64,000 nt of DNA from Macrolepiota albuminosa (taxonomy: Eukaryota > Basidiomycota > Agaricomycetes > Agaricales > Agaricaceae): assembly GCA_027475525.1 (NCBI GenBank), contig JAMWFC010000005.1, positions 1,608,803 to 1,672,802 on the forward strand, given 5' to 3'. Within the stretch, counting starts at the first letter, position 1. Every line of letters starts with the position of its first letter. Positions 34,083 to 47,199 of this stretch are shown in pieces. The notes under the pieces are model-generated. The model saw nothing but the letters and a program-made list of their open reading frames with translations. It searched no databases and had not been told where the DNA came from. A program made the translations under genes and the position numbers.

Positions 34083-34826
34083 CTACAGGTCCTCGCCATC
34101 AGCTGCTGCTTTGGTCCTGGGAATGAAAATCACCGTGACTTCATTGCTGCCTCGGTCTTGGCCTGAAGTGACATCCACAGGCTTGATGTGCAGGGCTGGG
34201 TCGAAAGCTTTTATGCTTTTTACTGTTAGTTCACTAAGCCTCACCATTGACCAGAAAGCAACCTTCAAGCAGGCATTGACTGTGGTATCAAGTGGCTCAT
34301 CAAGATTAAATGCCTCTGTTAGTTTTATAATGAGGTCTGTTGTGAAGGGTTCTTGTTTTGTTCTTTTTGATGTTGGAGGAGCCAACACTGCTTGAATCTC
34401 CACTTGTGTCATGTCCCATCGTTGGCTGTGAAGTGTGTGCCATGCCTGGACTGCATACAGGTTGTTGGCCAGTGCAGATCTGGAGTATGTGCCTGCACAG
34501 GCCGTGATGAAGGCCAGGATGAGAGATTGATGGGCTGGGCAGCGATCTGTCTCTGGAATCTGTCTGTAGTCACAATATGCATGAAAAATGAGCAGACCAG
34601 ACCCATATGAGCCTCTCATTTCCCCAGTCCATGCAGCTGATTTTACTGTCAGCACTTGCTGTACATCCTCTTCCATCAGTCTTGCTGTGCCTTGAGACAC
34701 TGTCTTCAGTGGTCTCCATAGTAGGAGCCTATCTCTTGCTGCACAGTGAGGGCATAGCCTTGATGGTGTAATTGTAAGGCCTCCCTTGTAGGGGCGAGGC
34801 TTCACTCCTGTCAGCTGTGAAGGCAA
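34083..34826 (-). pseudogene. Tyrosine recombinase N-terminal half, element 2
   Basis: 247 open codons including LTPSRLCPHCAAR-like N-terminus, CDYRQIPETDRCPAHQSLIL, YAVQAWHTLHSQRWDMT and the first catalytic Arg box VAFWSMVRLSELTVKS. No HxxR or Tyr box follows. Truncated, so inactive. Confidence 0.75.
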
Positions 34827-34851
34827 TGTTGCCCTGAACTACTGTGCTGAA

Positions 34852-37827
34852 TTATTTAAACCAGACTCTGCTGATTGCGTCGCATGTGAAGACCTTCTCC
34901 TCAAAATGGGAATTGTTGAGCCACTCCCAGACACCAGTGCTGCTGCTAGCTGCATTCCTGACTTGCCTTGCAGGAGGTTGACACCCACGTGTTCCATGGA
35001 GTTGGAGTTCTCTTGTCAAGGGTGGTTCTGTTGCATCAATGAGTAAAGACTCAATGTCCTTGGGTAGGGGTAAAGAGGGGAGCAAGAGTTCCATACTTGG
35101 ACACTTTCCCCATGAGAGGCCATCTGCTGGGTTGCTCCCACTGGGGACATAAGCTGTATGTATGGTGCCAGACACTCCTGTGCTCTCAAGAAAGGCATGT
35201 AACCTCTTGAACACCTCATTGACTGCTGCATTTCTACTCTTCTCATTTCACCAATCTTCGATGACTCCCTTGTTGTCACCATAGATCCTATAGTGTTGTC
35301 CTGTGTTTTCCTGCCTAAGACCATGTTGACAAGGAGTTTGAAGCTGACTGCCTCAGCCCATTGGATATCTCATTTGCCATTGTATGTCCTCCAATCTGAA
35401 GTAAGTCTCCAGGCATGCCAGCAGCTACCAATGACAATACCAATGCCAAACCCTGAGCTGGCATCGGAGAACGCACCAAGGTCCTGTACTGTGCTTGGGA
35501 CTGGAATAGGCCTGTGGGCATTGAAGCGTAGTGTGTTCTGCCACCATTTGAGGTCTTGCTGAAGTTCTCTTGTACTATGGTGTGGAACATGTGAATAGTT
35601 ACTACCTGTTGTGAGCATGCTTTCCAACTTGGTGAGGTATGCTCTTCTTATAGGAAAGACAAGAGATGCATGTAGAAACTTGCCATACAGCCTCTGCACC
35701 TCTTGCAGGACATGTGTTGGGGAGGTAGCCCAATCACTGGTTGCTGGTAGATATTTAACTGTCTTGCCCTCCCCAAGTCCCACCATCTTGTCTCCCAAGT
35801 TCCATGAGAGTCCGATGAAGGTGTTTCTTGTTGCAAATGGCCTGCCTATCTTTTGTTTTTTCCCATGGTATCCCCAGTACTCCAGAGATTCCATCAATGT
35901 CTTCCATGCTGTAGGTGAAGTTGTCATCTTTTGAGCCTGGTTGGATGCTGATCGGAAACTCGCAATCTTCATCAAACTTCTCAACCAACCTATTTGCAAA
36001 CTCAAAACCTCCATACCAAATTCTTTCTTCTGCTTGATGTGCACTTCGCTGCTTGATCTCTTCATGCCATTCATACCGCTTCTTGTTATATTCTCTGACA
36101 TATTTTCTTTTGATCTGAAAAAACATGTGGTAGTCAACCCACCTAGTAATTGGACCAATCCCTTTGTAGCGCATAATATCCAATGCAGCATGAGCTGGCT
36201 GCCCATATCCTCCCAATGAGGGTGATGCTCCAAACACAAGAAGGTGTCTAGATAAAATTCATCTTCTCCTGCTCAAACCACTGTTGCTGGCCACTGTGAG
36301 CTGTGCAGCAGCACTGTTCTATATGCTTCAGTGACATCTCTGACAGCAGCTTGTAACTCTGGAGGCAGTCTTGAAATTGTAAGTGCAACTGCATTGAATG
36401 TTCTCCAAGTACATGGGAATTGGTCTGCACTTGTGTTGGCATTGACAGCAGCATTGGGAAATTCTTGTGAGGGATTCTGTGGAAAAGACATGTTTTGTAT
36501 GAGCTGAAACTTTCCTGGAGTGGACTTCAGAATGACTGTGATTGGCAAGGTCTGAAAAGGTCCAATATGTAAGGGCGACCTCTAGAGGCTGTGGCTCAGT
36601 CACACAGCTGGCAGAGGGAGATCCAAAGTGTATTAGAATATATACTGACAATATCAAGGTAGCTACTCACCTGGCAGAGGGAGATCCAAAGAGAACAAGT
36701 CTAGGGATTCCCTATGCCAGGTTGGACGCTTCTGGGGCCTCTGAAGCGTGGGAAACAACTGTACAGTACAACAAAACCTTAAAAACTCGAAAATTGCCTA
36801 CACAAACACTTGTACAAATAAGGGGCAAACTCTGGCAAACTCTGGCTTATATAAGCGGTCTGGAAGCGGTGCTGAGTGGGCCCACACTTGTCTGAATGGT
36901 GGCTAAAGAACCAGAGCATCTCAGGGGCTGAGAGTGGTACTGACAGATAGTGTTAAAAGAATAGAAACAGTAAAATGAAATAATGTCAGAAGAAATAAGA
37001 GAATGAATGGAAGGAGAGTGAAGAGATAAGGAGTGAGAAAAGGAAGAAATGAGGAGTCCCCTGACACAATAACCTTTTCCAATGTCCTGTGTGAGCAGAG
37101 CCCAATGTAGTGGCCTTTTGTGATTTCCTTGTTGACCACCTCTTGGAATGCACTTTTGTGCTCATCTACTGATGTTGAGTTTGGTGGTGTCTGTGTAATG
37201 CTAATTTTTGGAAAATCAAAGATAAAACCCCTTTCAAAACCATTAGAAATATGTGGATATTTCTGCAAAATTCCTGCTCTGCACAGCTCTCTCCTCCACA
37301 TCCTCAGATCATATGGACATGCCTTAAAGAGGCTTTTATGCTCAAGGGCAAGTCTAAGCTCCATGGGCCTGAGAGCGGCAGCCTGAACAAAAATGCCACT
37401 TGTTGTGGGCCAGCTGGCAACCTTGTTCTTGCTGCCAGTCTCCACAGATTCCACGTCCATTGTGCATGACAAGGGACCAGTTGACTCTTTTGGCAATGGT
37501 AGAAAATGCATTGTCCCATGTTCAAGCTCAATTGCATTTGACAACATGATGGGAATCGTGGCCAAGGCATATAGCGCAGACAGCCAATATCTTGTCTGCA
37601 CTGTTGTAAAAACCCCTGCTCCCTTGTCCATCATGTGGCAATCTGCTCCGTCTAGGAGATCTATTCCTGCTCAGTCTATGAGACTCAATTTCTTGGCATC
37701 TATGCCTTTCTTGCGAGATGGTGCTGTTCTGTTGCTGCCTCCAAACTGGGCTTCTAGAACACCTGGAGCACCTGAAAGACTCCCTTACTTTGAGAATTGC
37801 CACTCTCTCCAGCTGTGTATATGGCAT
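34852..37827 (-). pseudogene. RT/RNase H region of element 2, split by a solo LTR
   Basis: The frame crosses the LTR site: EKVI then GPFQTLPITVILK once one CAATA is removed. RT blocks: KFQLIQNMSFPQ, RDVTEAYRTVLLHSSQWP, and the active-site box RWVDYHMFFQIK, where the second Asp of the expected VDDH is Tyr. Then LGIPWEKTKD and an RNase H-like tail with AYVPSGSNPADGLSWG (about 35100). A stop (TGA at about 36271) and further frameshifts occur. Not functional. Confidence 0.7.
36568..37066 (+). repeat. Solo LTR, family B, TSD CAATA
   Basis: 499 bp TGTAAGGG...CCTGACA, flanked by CAATA at 36563-36567 and 37067-37071. It shares its end motifs and the AGAACAAGTCT block with the gypsy LTRs at 16.4/22.2 kb, so it is a related self-priming family. 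Confidence 0.92.
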
Positions 37828-37850
37828 AATATACCATCATTGCAATAACA

Positions 37851-38201
37851 CATGGTGTGATGTTGAAGGAAAAACCAGGTCGCATGGCCATGGTTGTGGC
37901 AGAGCATTGTGATAATGCGTAGCATAATTGATGCATAGTGACAAGCCATGATTCGGTTGAGGCATCAGTTGTGGGCACCAACATGGGCAGCATGTGGCAA
38001 AAGCATTGCATATATTAATGTATCATGTAAAGCCACATTGTGAAGCATCACAGTTTAAGGCAATGTATGTAAAAAACATTGTGTGTGAAGGCAGACGATG
38101 GTGTGGCATTGGTGTGGCATTGGTACAGTTTTTGGTGTGGCAAGATGGAAAAAAGATTCATTGCCTGGTCAGTATATGTCCTAATTGTCAAGTCACCACA
38201 C
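37851..38201. other. Short region between two elements, no gene
   Basis: No ORF of interest; contains GTGTGGCATTG twice in tandem near 38100. Confidence 0.4.
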
Positions 38202-38990
38202 TGTCACGACTCCTCCCCTCCAGGACCACCCTGGGACACCTCCGGAACCCCATCCAGGACCCTCTCTCCAACTCCACAAACATGCCCTGCTATCACGACT
38301 ACCAACACCACCATCACACGCATCAAAGACCGCCATCACCCAGCACCCCTGGCAACCCCACATCACGGACTCTGGGATCAACCACCATCAAACTGCAATC
38401 AATAATTGGATCACGCTACTTGCTTCTGGCCATCACGCATCATGCATCACGCATCATGACTCCCTCCACGCCAGTTGATCACACACTCCACATATGCGAT
38501 CCTGGTATACAGTCCCCCTCCTGCTACTCAACGCCTCCCGGAACTTATCTTAGACACCCTGGAACCCCAAAAACCCAGACCCGGACCCATGGTACTTATA
38601 GCATAGTTCCCTGTTGTATTTGCTAGTCTTGATATTAACCTGATTGTTTACATGCCCTCTGTTTGACTGGTATATGCTGACTGGCATGCTTTTGACTGGC
38701 ACACCTGAACAACCACGTGCTCTGAGTTTGGTACGCACTTTGTGACTTAAAGTTTACTAACCTGGTCTCGTCCTAGAACCCCCAGTTCTTGACTCAACCC
38801 CTTCATAACCCCCAACTGCCAACTCCCAAAACCTCTGGATTAAATCCTTTTCTCTGGAAGATCTCCCTGCTTGTGTCTTGAGCCCCAGAGTATAGCCCTG
38901 AAGTTCCAGACACCTGAGTGTCTGTAGATTAAGTCTGCCTCATAAAGGCATTGCTTTCCCGGAAAGCTCCTGACTCAGCAGAACCTAACA
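38202..38990 (+). repeat. LTR, family C (left)
   Basis: TGTCACGACTCCTCCC...AGCAGAACCTAACA. The final CCTGACA of the family has become CCTAACA. Same orientation as the downstream gag/pol. Confidence 0.8.
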
Positions 38991-39023
38991 TAATATCAAG
39001 ACTCTCTCCTTACACCGTTCTTG

Positions 39024-42000
39024 ATGGCTATGTATACTCACACCTATTATCCCATGGGCTACCAGACCGACCCTTACGGGTGCCTGGTCCCTGACCACTA
39101 ATCCTTACAGACTTCCTGCCCTGCCTACCCACCTCTCCTGTATGAACCCCAATGCCTCCACCACCACTGGGCCCCTGATCTGTCCCTCTACAACCTGGGG
39201 CCCTCAGCCAGCTGGGTAGCACAACCTGTGGAGGCCCCCTTATACCGGAGCATCTCCAGGGGTCTACCGGTGACCCCACCCGATTCCCCCAGCAAGGGTC
39301 CCTTTGCATCCACCCTCTATTATGATTACCAACGCCCTGCCCTCCAATCCTGCGGACTCTTCAACTATGACTATTCCCCTCAACACTACTCGGCCACCAC
39401 CCCACCTGCACGGACCCCTCCCTTGCCAATGGGATGACGACACCTCGAAAATTACGAACATCAACAAGACAAGGTGCTCTGCTCACTCAGGATCTTGCCA
39501 GAGGGCTTCATGCAGCGGACAAGGACGCTACTCATGGAATTTGGACATGACAACTTTGAAGGCACTCTGGAGGACTGGGCCCATTGCTCGGTCAAATTTG
39601 GGGATTGCCTCATGTGAGGAGAACTCCCAGAGCAGGCTATGGTAAAATACAGATGCAACACGATCCTCTGCAAAGAGCTGCAGCAACTGCTCAACAAAGT
39701 CCACACATCCCCCTCCCCTCAACTCCTCAACGACCCCATGGACCCGGGTTGCTCAATTCACATCTGACAGGAACCTCTGGAACCAGTCCTGGCTGCCCCT
39801 GCAGTCCTGACTCTGGAGCAACGACAGTGGGAGGAGCAACAAAACACCTCAGCCATACTGCAGTTCCTCAATCTGACAGGCAGGCTGTTTCACTAGCCCG
39901 CTGCCCTGCCATAGAGCTAACTCCATTCCTAGCACCTTTGAGACCTGGAGACAGCCCCAGAAACCCCTGGAACCACTCCCACAAATGGACAATGCCTGAC
40001 CCCTGCCCTGGCGACCTCTAGGAGACCCCGGGCAGACACCCCTAATACGGATGACACCCTGTGCTACATTGACGAGCTCACTCAAGGCAACAATGAACAA
40101 CGCCCCATGCCCACAATAACTCTGGCACCACCACCCACGTCTGCCCTGACCCTTCTCAAGCCCAACTTCCATTACGACCCCCTATCCCACTTCGATCTGT
40201 GGAACCCCCCACGGCCCTTGATGCAAGCTTGATCCTCCCAAGTCGAATGTCCCCCATGCAACCTGGCATCTGGCCCAGCATCTGGCCTACCCCCACAGGC
40301 TGACCAGTCACCCCTGAACCCTCCCCAACCGCCTCCACCACCTGCAACCGACCCCCGAAAACAACTCTTCAGCCTGCCACTTCTGCTGCCCCCTGCATGG
40401 AGGCCTGGACCCTCTTGAAACAACAGACCTCCAGATGAGCCACCTGGAGGAGGCTCTCTGGGAGGGTGAGGCCCCACTCTCAGCATCTTTCCTCCCCAAG
40501 GAGGGGGGAATAACCACTACTATTACTACTACAATGCAGGACTCCCTCCCTGCAACGCAGCTAGACCAGACAATGCCCACAATGCCCTCACCTATGAAGG
40601 ATGCCTGGATATTCAGAAGCCCAACATATTTATAGGCTGGGATCTCTGGAAATGGTGTACCTTCCTAACTCAGTGCTTTAATATGTTTCAGGCAAAGCCG
40701 CTCACATTTCAGGTTGACAGCTTCCAGGTGGCTTTTGCCATCTCCTACCTCCAGAGGATCGTCTTTGACCACTATACGGCCCTGATCTAGTTTGACCCAA
40801 ACAATCCGGCTCTCTTCCACTGGCAGACCTTTGTTGACGAGTTCTTGAGTAAATTTAGTATCTACTGTAGTACTTGGTGTAAGTATTACTGATAGTTCTG
40901 GGGCTTGCTAGTGTAGAATATGACCTTCAATCCACACTGACTTTGACGATAAAAGAGATAATTATTGTTTTGAATGCTTTTAATAATTTTGCAAAAAGCA
41001 GAGGTTTTGAGCTCTTATAATGTTGAATGCTTTCAATAATCTTGCAGAAAGCAGAGACTTTGAGGTATTATAATGTTGAATGAGAATAATAATATTCCAG
41101 AAAATGGAGGTTTCTCAACAAACTCCAGCCTAAGCAATTCATTCCCTGGGAATCACCGAGCCTTTGCCTATCAATTGCCTGTCTATTCTCTACTGAACTT
41201 GGGCTACTTATACTGTTTTTCTGGTGCACAGACCACTATCTACACCTGACTCTTTGTTGTAAACTCCCCAGCCTCTGGAACATATTTGATAGTCCAATTT
41301 CCCTTTTGGGAAGCCTGTTTTGGTGCCACCAGTTCTGCCATTCAACTTCTTGTTCCACCATTCCTCCAGATGTTTCTGATTGCCACTTCCCCATTTGCTT
41401 GAGCTCCATTTAGCACATCCCATTTATAGATCCTTCTTTCCTCTTTTAGTGCTTCCCTGCATTTCCTGCTTCTTTTCTTTTCCCCTTTCAGTTATGTCAA
41501 CTCAAACATTGACTGATTTGATGATGAAATTGAGTTATTATAATTGTCAATGACAATAATAATATTCCCATTTCCTCCTATTCCATCTGCTCTGCCAGCT
41601 TCCATGCTTCCTCTCCCCATTACAGTGGTTGGACTATTATTGAGCTGATAGTTTGAGCTGGTCCTTGCCTGTTGTTCTGTACTTTTCTGTGTATTTATTG
41701 GGGTGTTTTGGAGATATATTTTTGTTGAGACTGCTACCAGGAGGCTTACAGTTTTCAGCCCATAATTAAATGTTTATTTTGACTTCTGGTGCATGGTGTG
41801 TCCCTGACTGCTGGTACAGTGTTGTATCACTACAACACTGTGGCCGAGGCCAAGGACAACCTCTTCAACCTCCAGATGCGTCCCGAAGAATGCATCACCA
41901 TCTTTATTGTACGTTTCAAGAAGAACTTACAAAACAGGTTGGAACTACAGTGCTATGCAGATCAACCAGCACTACTGGGAGGACCGCAGCAAATACTCAA

Positions 42001-42500
42001 ACTCCCAGACCTCCTGGAGGATGGTCCTCTGGTGAACCCTCCAACCTCTCAAACTGAAATCCTGGTCCCCCCATGTTCCCTGGTGGTTGACCTCCAGTAA
42101 GTCGCAGCCCACTCAATGCTAACCCTGGTGGCAGTGCTCACCACCAGGCCCAACTTAATGCTGCCATGGCCGCCAATAACCCAGGCGACGTGCCAAACCC
42201 TGAGAAATCCCCAGAAGACCCTGAGGACCCCGATTTCACCAACAAATGGGACAAAGAGGCCCTCCAGGCTAACTGGCTTCAGAAGAAGGGATGACCCTGG
42301 ATCAAGGTTCCAAAGAATGTGCAGGAATGATGGAGAAGAGAAGGTGTTTGCATACTCTGCAGTGAAAAAGACCGTTTCATCTCCAAGTGTCCCCAACAAC
42401 AGGCTATGGGGTGTGCCACCTGGACTTTCAAAAAGGAGGACACCACTTATGAATATTTGGAAAACAACCTGGCAATTTAGACCCAGAAGACGCACTAAAT
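39024..42500 (+). pseudogene. gag remnant of the mutated gypsy element
   Basis: Begins MAMYTHTYYPMGYQTDPYGC, a Pro/Tyr-rich frame with an early TAA at about 39100. The capsid-like part is near 40620-40862 (KPLTFQVDSFQVAFAISYLQ, then FVDEFLSKFSI) and continues after an inserted 964-bp element with YNTVAEAKDNLFNLQM. A zinc-knuckle remnant at about 42350 reads VCILCSEKDRFISKC, with Arg in place of the CCHC His. Several frames are needed to follow it. Nonfunctional. Confidence 0.7.
40866..41829 (-). mobile_element. Element D copy 1 (TG...CA), TSD CTAC
   Basis: 964 bp, TGTAGTACTT...TTGTATCA, between CTAC (40862-40865) and CTAC (41830-41833). Excising it with one CTAC restores the gag frame (KFSIYNTVAEA), which confirms the boundaries. 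A second copy in opposite orientation is at 53078-53925. No long ORF; internal imperfect repeats at 40970-41110. LTR-like ends suggest a solo LTR. Confidence 0.8.
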
Positions 42501-42639
42501 CATGGAATCGACTCCGATGTCTTCTCTGCCCTAGTCTCCCACCTTTGCTCCATGACACTCACACAGGACACTCTCACGGCTTATCTACCCTCCCACTCTT
42601 TGCACTCTCTCCTCCTCAAAACCTGCCTCATGCCCTCCA

Positions 42640-45600
42640 GAGATCCCCTCAACATCCTTGTTGACAGTGGCACCACAAACAACTTCATCAACAAAGCATG
42701 GTCTTCCTCCACCCTGAAGCCTGCTCAACCACTCCTGGTCCTGGTACGACTCTGCCTCTTTGATGGAGACGCCTCTATGGTGGGAGATATCACCCATTTT
42801 GTGTGTATGCCTATTATCTTTGTCAACAGACAGACTCACACCCTCCAGATGCTGATAACCAAACTTCACCCCTCCGCATCCTTGATCTTAGGGCTTCTGT
42901 AGCTCTGAGACACTAACCTCCGCATTGACTTGTGACATCTCACCCTTTGCCTGACTTGGGAGCCAACGCCCAATGACCAGCAACTCCCTTTTGACATCCC
43001 CCACTCCTCAGGTCCCAACCCAACTCCGAAGAACTTCCTAGACAGACCCCCACTGCTCCCTGGACTCCAGTCCCGCTTGTTCCAAGTCTTTGTTATCAAT
43101 GCCAGGTTGGACGGTGCCCCAGAACCACTATCAGCTCTCATCAACAGCAGAGCTACTGGAGTTTTCATCAGCGACGCCCTTGACCTTCTCCATGACCCTA
43201 TTGAACAACCCCTCCACCTGCAATGACTCGATGGCACCCCTTCCTCCTCCAGCCCCATCCAGAGGTCTCACTCAGGATGTGTGACCCTGGACAACAGCTT
43301 TGAGTTCACCTCCAACTTCCTGGTCATGCAACTTCATGGATTGACCCTGATGGTACTGAGACTACTCTGGCTATGGGGAGACACAAACCCCAATATCAAC
43401 TGGAGGACGCTCACCATGACATTCCTGGGATCTGAGGACCACCCCACAACCGCCATGCAGCTCCATGCCCTAGGAAGCGACCTGACACCTGACACTTCCA
43501 GAGCTGCAGCCTCGGCCCCCAGCCAGATGCCCCTGACCATGCCCTCAATGCCTGTCCAAATCTGCAAGGCCTCCAATCAACCTCCAAACATTCTTTGAAA
43601 CAAGTACAAAGGGCTGAATTACCTGGACTGGTCTCAGACACGTGTCAAACCCGTTCTGACCCATGAATTAGCAACCCTGATCAACCCAGAAGCACTCGAC
43701 ATTAGGATCATTGGAGCCGCCCCCTTCACCTGCCTCATGCATGACAGAACCCCCATGTTTCAGCTGCATACCTCGCCATCTCTCCTGGAAGAACATCTAC
43801 GAGCAGACGCCACTCCCCTGGAGAAGAAAACTGAGGAGCAGATCCTCCAAGAAGTAGTTCCTCTGGAGTACCATGAGTTTGCTGACGTATTCTCTGAAGG
43901 AGATGCTAAGGAGATTCCCCCCCACCGCCCCTATGACCATACAATTGACCTCAAGGAAGGAACCACCCCCCCCTTTGGCAAGGTATACAACATGTCAGAA
44001 GTTGAACTCCAGGCCCTCAAGGACTACCTTGACAAGACGCTCAGAAAGGGATTCATCTGACCTTCTGCCTCCACTGCCGGAGCTCCAGTTCTATTTGCCA
44101 AGAAAAAGGACGGCTCGCTCCAACTCTGTGTCAACTACCGGGGACTCAATAAGATCACTAAGAAGAACTGCTACCCACTCCCACTGATCAGCGATCTGGT
44201 CAACCATCTCTGAAGTGCCAAGGTCTACACCAAGGATCGACCTCTGCTCAGGTTACAACAATGTCTGCATTGCCCCAGGACACAAGTGGAAAACCACGTT
44301 CTGCACGTAGTATAGTCTGTTTGAGTACCTTGTAATGCCTTTTGGAATGACTAACTCTCCTGCCACATTTCAATACTTCATGAACAACATCTTTCACGAC
44401 ATGAGTGATGTCTTCATAATTGTCTACCTGGACGACATCCTCATCTTCTCTGACTCAAAGGAGGATCACCAGAAGCATGTCTGGCAAGTCCTTGAACACC
44501 TCCAGGAACACAACCTCCATGCCAAACCTGAGAAGTGTTCATTCCACACAGAAGAGGTTGAATATCTCAGCGTTGTAGTATCTCCGAACGGCATTTGCAT
44601 GGACCCCCACAAGGTCAAGGCCATTGTCAACTGGCCACAACCCTGGAATGTCAAGGAAGTACAGTCTTTCTTGGGTTTCGCTAACTTCTACCAGAGGTTT
44701 ATAGACAACTACTCCAGTATCACGAAACCTCAACTGGCTCACACACAAGGACATCGCATGAAACTGGGACTGTAAGTGCCAGAGTGTCTTTAACTTGCTC
44801 AAGGAGGCTTTCACAGCTGCCTCTGTACTCCGGCATTACAACCCCGCCCTCCCAATCATCCTGGAATGCAATGCCTCTGACTACGCCATCGCCAGGATCC
44901 TCTTGCAGATGGGACCTGACGGCGGGGAACCCTGGCCAGTAGCCTTCTATACCCAGTCTATGATTGATGCTGAGCTCAACTGCAACATCTACAATAAAGA
45001 GCTCCTTGCCATCATTGAAGCCTTCAAATAGTGGCGAGCCTACCTCGAGGGAGCCCGGCACCGGATCCAGGTCCACTCGGATCACAACAACCTGCAGTAC
45101 TTCACCATGACCAAGCAACTTAGTTGACAACAGGCCCAATGGTCCAAAATCCTCTCAGAGTATGACTTCACGATCCAGTACTGCCCAGGATGACTTGGAG
45201 CTAAACCCGATGCCCTTACCTGGCAATCAGACGTCTACCCCAAGAAGTCATTCAAGGCGGAGTGCAATGTGTTCAATCATTGCGTGGTGATCCCTCCCAA
45301 ACATCTGAATGCTGTACTAATTCTAAACAACAAAGGAACCCTAAGCCAGATCTGCTGCACCTCCTAAGACAAGTACTTCACTGATTACAATCCCCGCAAT
45401 CCTCCAAATGGAACTGACCTGGACCCCACCTTTACCTTGTCCTCCAACAAAAAACTACTCCTCCAGGACGGGCAAATCTATGTCCCAGATCATGTCCAAC
45501 TTCAATACAATGTTCTTTGCCAACATCACAACCACAAGCTCTGGAGACACCCTGGGATACGTAAGACCCTCCAGCTTGTCTCCCAGACTTACTTTTGGCC

Positions 45601-46850
45601 AGGGTTGAAGAAGGATGTGACCCGCTACATTCGATCATGCAAACCTTGCCTCTGGGCCAAGGTCCTCTGACACCAACCCTATGGACTCCTGAAACCTCTG
45701 CTGGTCAGATAACACCCCTGGTCCTCCATATCCTTGAATCACATCATCAAACTCCCAGAATCTGAAGGGTTTGATGCCATTTTTATTGTTGTGTGTAGGC
45801 TGACCAAACAGGGCATCTTCCTACCCTGCCACACCACGGACACTGCCCCAGACTTTGCCTGGCTATTTTTTGAGCACGTCTTCACCAAGCACAGATTCCT
45901 GAACAACATTGTCTCTGACCATGGCCCACTCTTCATGTCCAAGTTCTGGACCTCCCTGTGTAAGGCCTTTGAAGTAAAAACTAACCTCTCTACTGCCTAC
46001 CACCCCAAAACCAATGGCCAAACTAAAAGAGTCAACCAATCTCTTGAACAATATCTCTGGCTGTACGTCAACTACTTGCAGGACAACTGGCATGCCAAGC
46101 TCCCCCTGGCCAAGTTCACTTACAACAACATGCTGCACTCTGCCACCAGGGTATCATCCTTCTTTGCCAACAAGGGATACCACCCCTGACTGACCCTCTT
46201 GCTCCAGGACATCCCGTTGCACGCCGTCCATGAGGTCGCCCAGGATCTCCAGTTCCTTCATGAGTTCCTCTGGGAAGAAATCGATACTGTGAACCAGGCC
46301 TATGCAAAACATGCCAACTGGAAGTGGGAAAACACCCCTGACTGGGCCTCCAGGACAAAGGTATGGTTAGACCAACGCCACCTCCATACCTGCCAGCCCT
46401 CCTCAAAGCTCAATCACAAGCACCTCAGTCCATTCAAAATTTTGAAAAAAGTCTCATCCCACTCCTACAAGATTGACCTCTCCTCAGGACTCAAAGGTCT
46501 ACACCCAGTCTTTTATGTCCACCTCCTGGAATGACACTCCCCAGACCCCTTCCCTGAATGGTGCCCTGAGCCCCCTCTCCTGGTTGAGGTTGAGGACAAG
46601 TACCACTACAAGGTTGAAGACATCCTCGACTCCTGAAATATCCATGGATGACCCCACTTTCTCATATGATGGAAGGGATACGGCCCAGAGAATGACACTT
46701 GGGAGCCACGCTAAAACCTTGAAGGCACACTTGACAAACTCTGGGACTTCCAACAATGGCACCCAGGAAATGACCTTCCTGGGCACAGAACTCACAGACA
46801 GCAGTAGTGGGTGTAACCCCTGCCTCTGGATTTAATAGGGATTCAACTCC
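42640..46850 (+). pseudogene. pol remnant (protease, RT, RNase H, integrase)
   Basis: Protease NILVDSGTTNNFINKAW (about 42655); RT from [20 protein letters not shown] (43920) through [20 protein letters not shown] to MPFGMTNSPATFQ and VYLDDILIFSDS (44335-44460); RNase H ILECNASDYAIARILLQM (44860) and YNKELLAIIEAFK followed by a stop; integrase zinc finger HPGIRKTLQLVSQTYFWPG...CKPCLWAK (45550-45660), core FDAIFIVVCRLTK, VSDHGPLFMSKFW and TNGQTKRVNQSLEQYLW. Catalytic TERVN reads TKRVN. More than ten in-frame stops; most fit single C-to-T or G-to-A changes. Dead copy. Confidence 0.88.
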
Positions 46851-47199
46851 CACATATATTTTCTGCTCTTCCTCTCTATACTTTATCCTTCTAATACTAG
46901 TAAAAGACAACAATGACCCTCTCTACGGTAGAGCCCCAGAGTCTAGGCCAGGTACTCCCTTCCCAGCTTCTCAACTCCCTTCACTATGATACTTACCCCA
47001 CTTCCCCAGCTCTGGGAGGCCAAGTATATATATTTTTCTTTTACAACTACACTATTCTACAGTACAGGTACAATAACAAAAAAAGAGAAGAAGAAGAAGG
47101 AAAAAGACAACAAGAAAAACAAGAACCCCTAACACTGAGGCCCCAGACCTCCTCCTTTCCTGGCCAACCCTGAGATCCTTCCCCTACCTCCCTGGGACC
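46851..47199. other. Spacer after pol, no gene
   Basis: Contains an AGAAGAAGAAGG purine tract near 47085 and no supported ORF. Confidence 0.4.

Larger units (their letters stand above)
34083..37850 (-). mobile_element. Decayed tyrosine-recombinase retroelement 2, truncated at its 3' end
   Basis: Minus-strand order: zinc-cluster region and RT N-terminus (37827-37067), solo LTR, RT (36548-35370), RNase H-like tail (35214-34852), N-terminal half of the recombinase (34826-34083). It is related to element 1 but clearly diverged. The recombinase breaks off exactly where the duplicated acetyltransferase flank begins (about 34083), so the C-terminal HxxR and Tyr boxes are missing. Confidence 0.7.

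Noticed and set aside
36921..37634. 237-codon minus-strand ORF
   Set aside because: It runs from the retroelement gene into the solo LTR; the C-terminal part is LTR sequence, as shown by the same peptide at 51880-52275.
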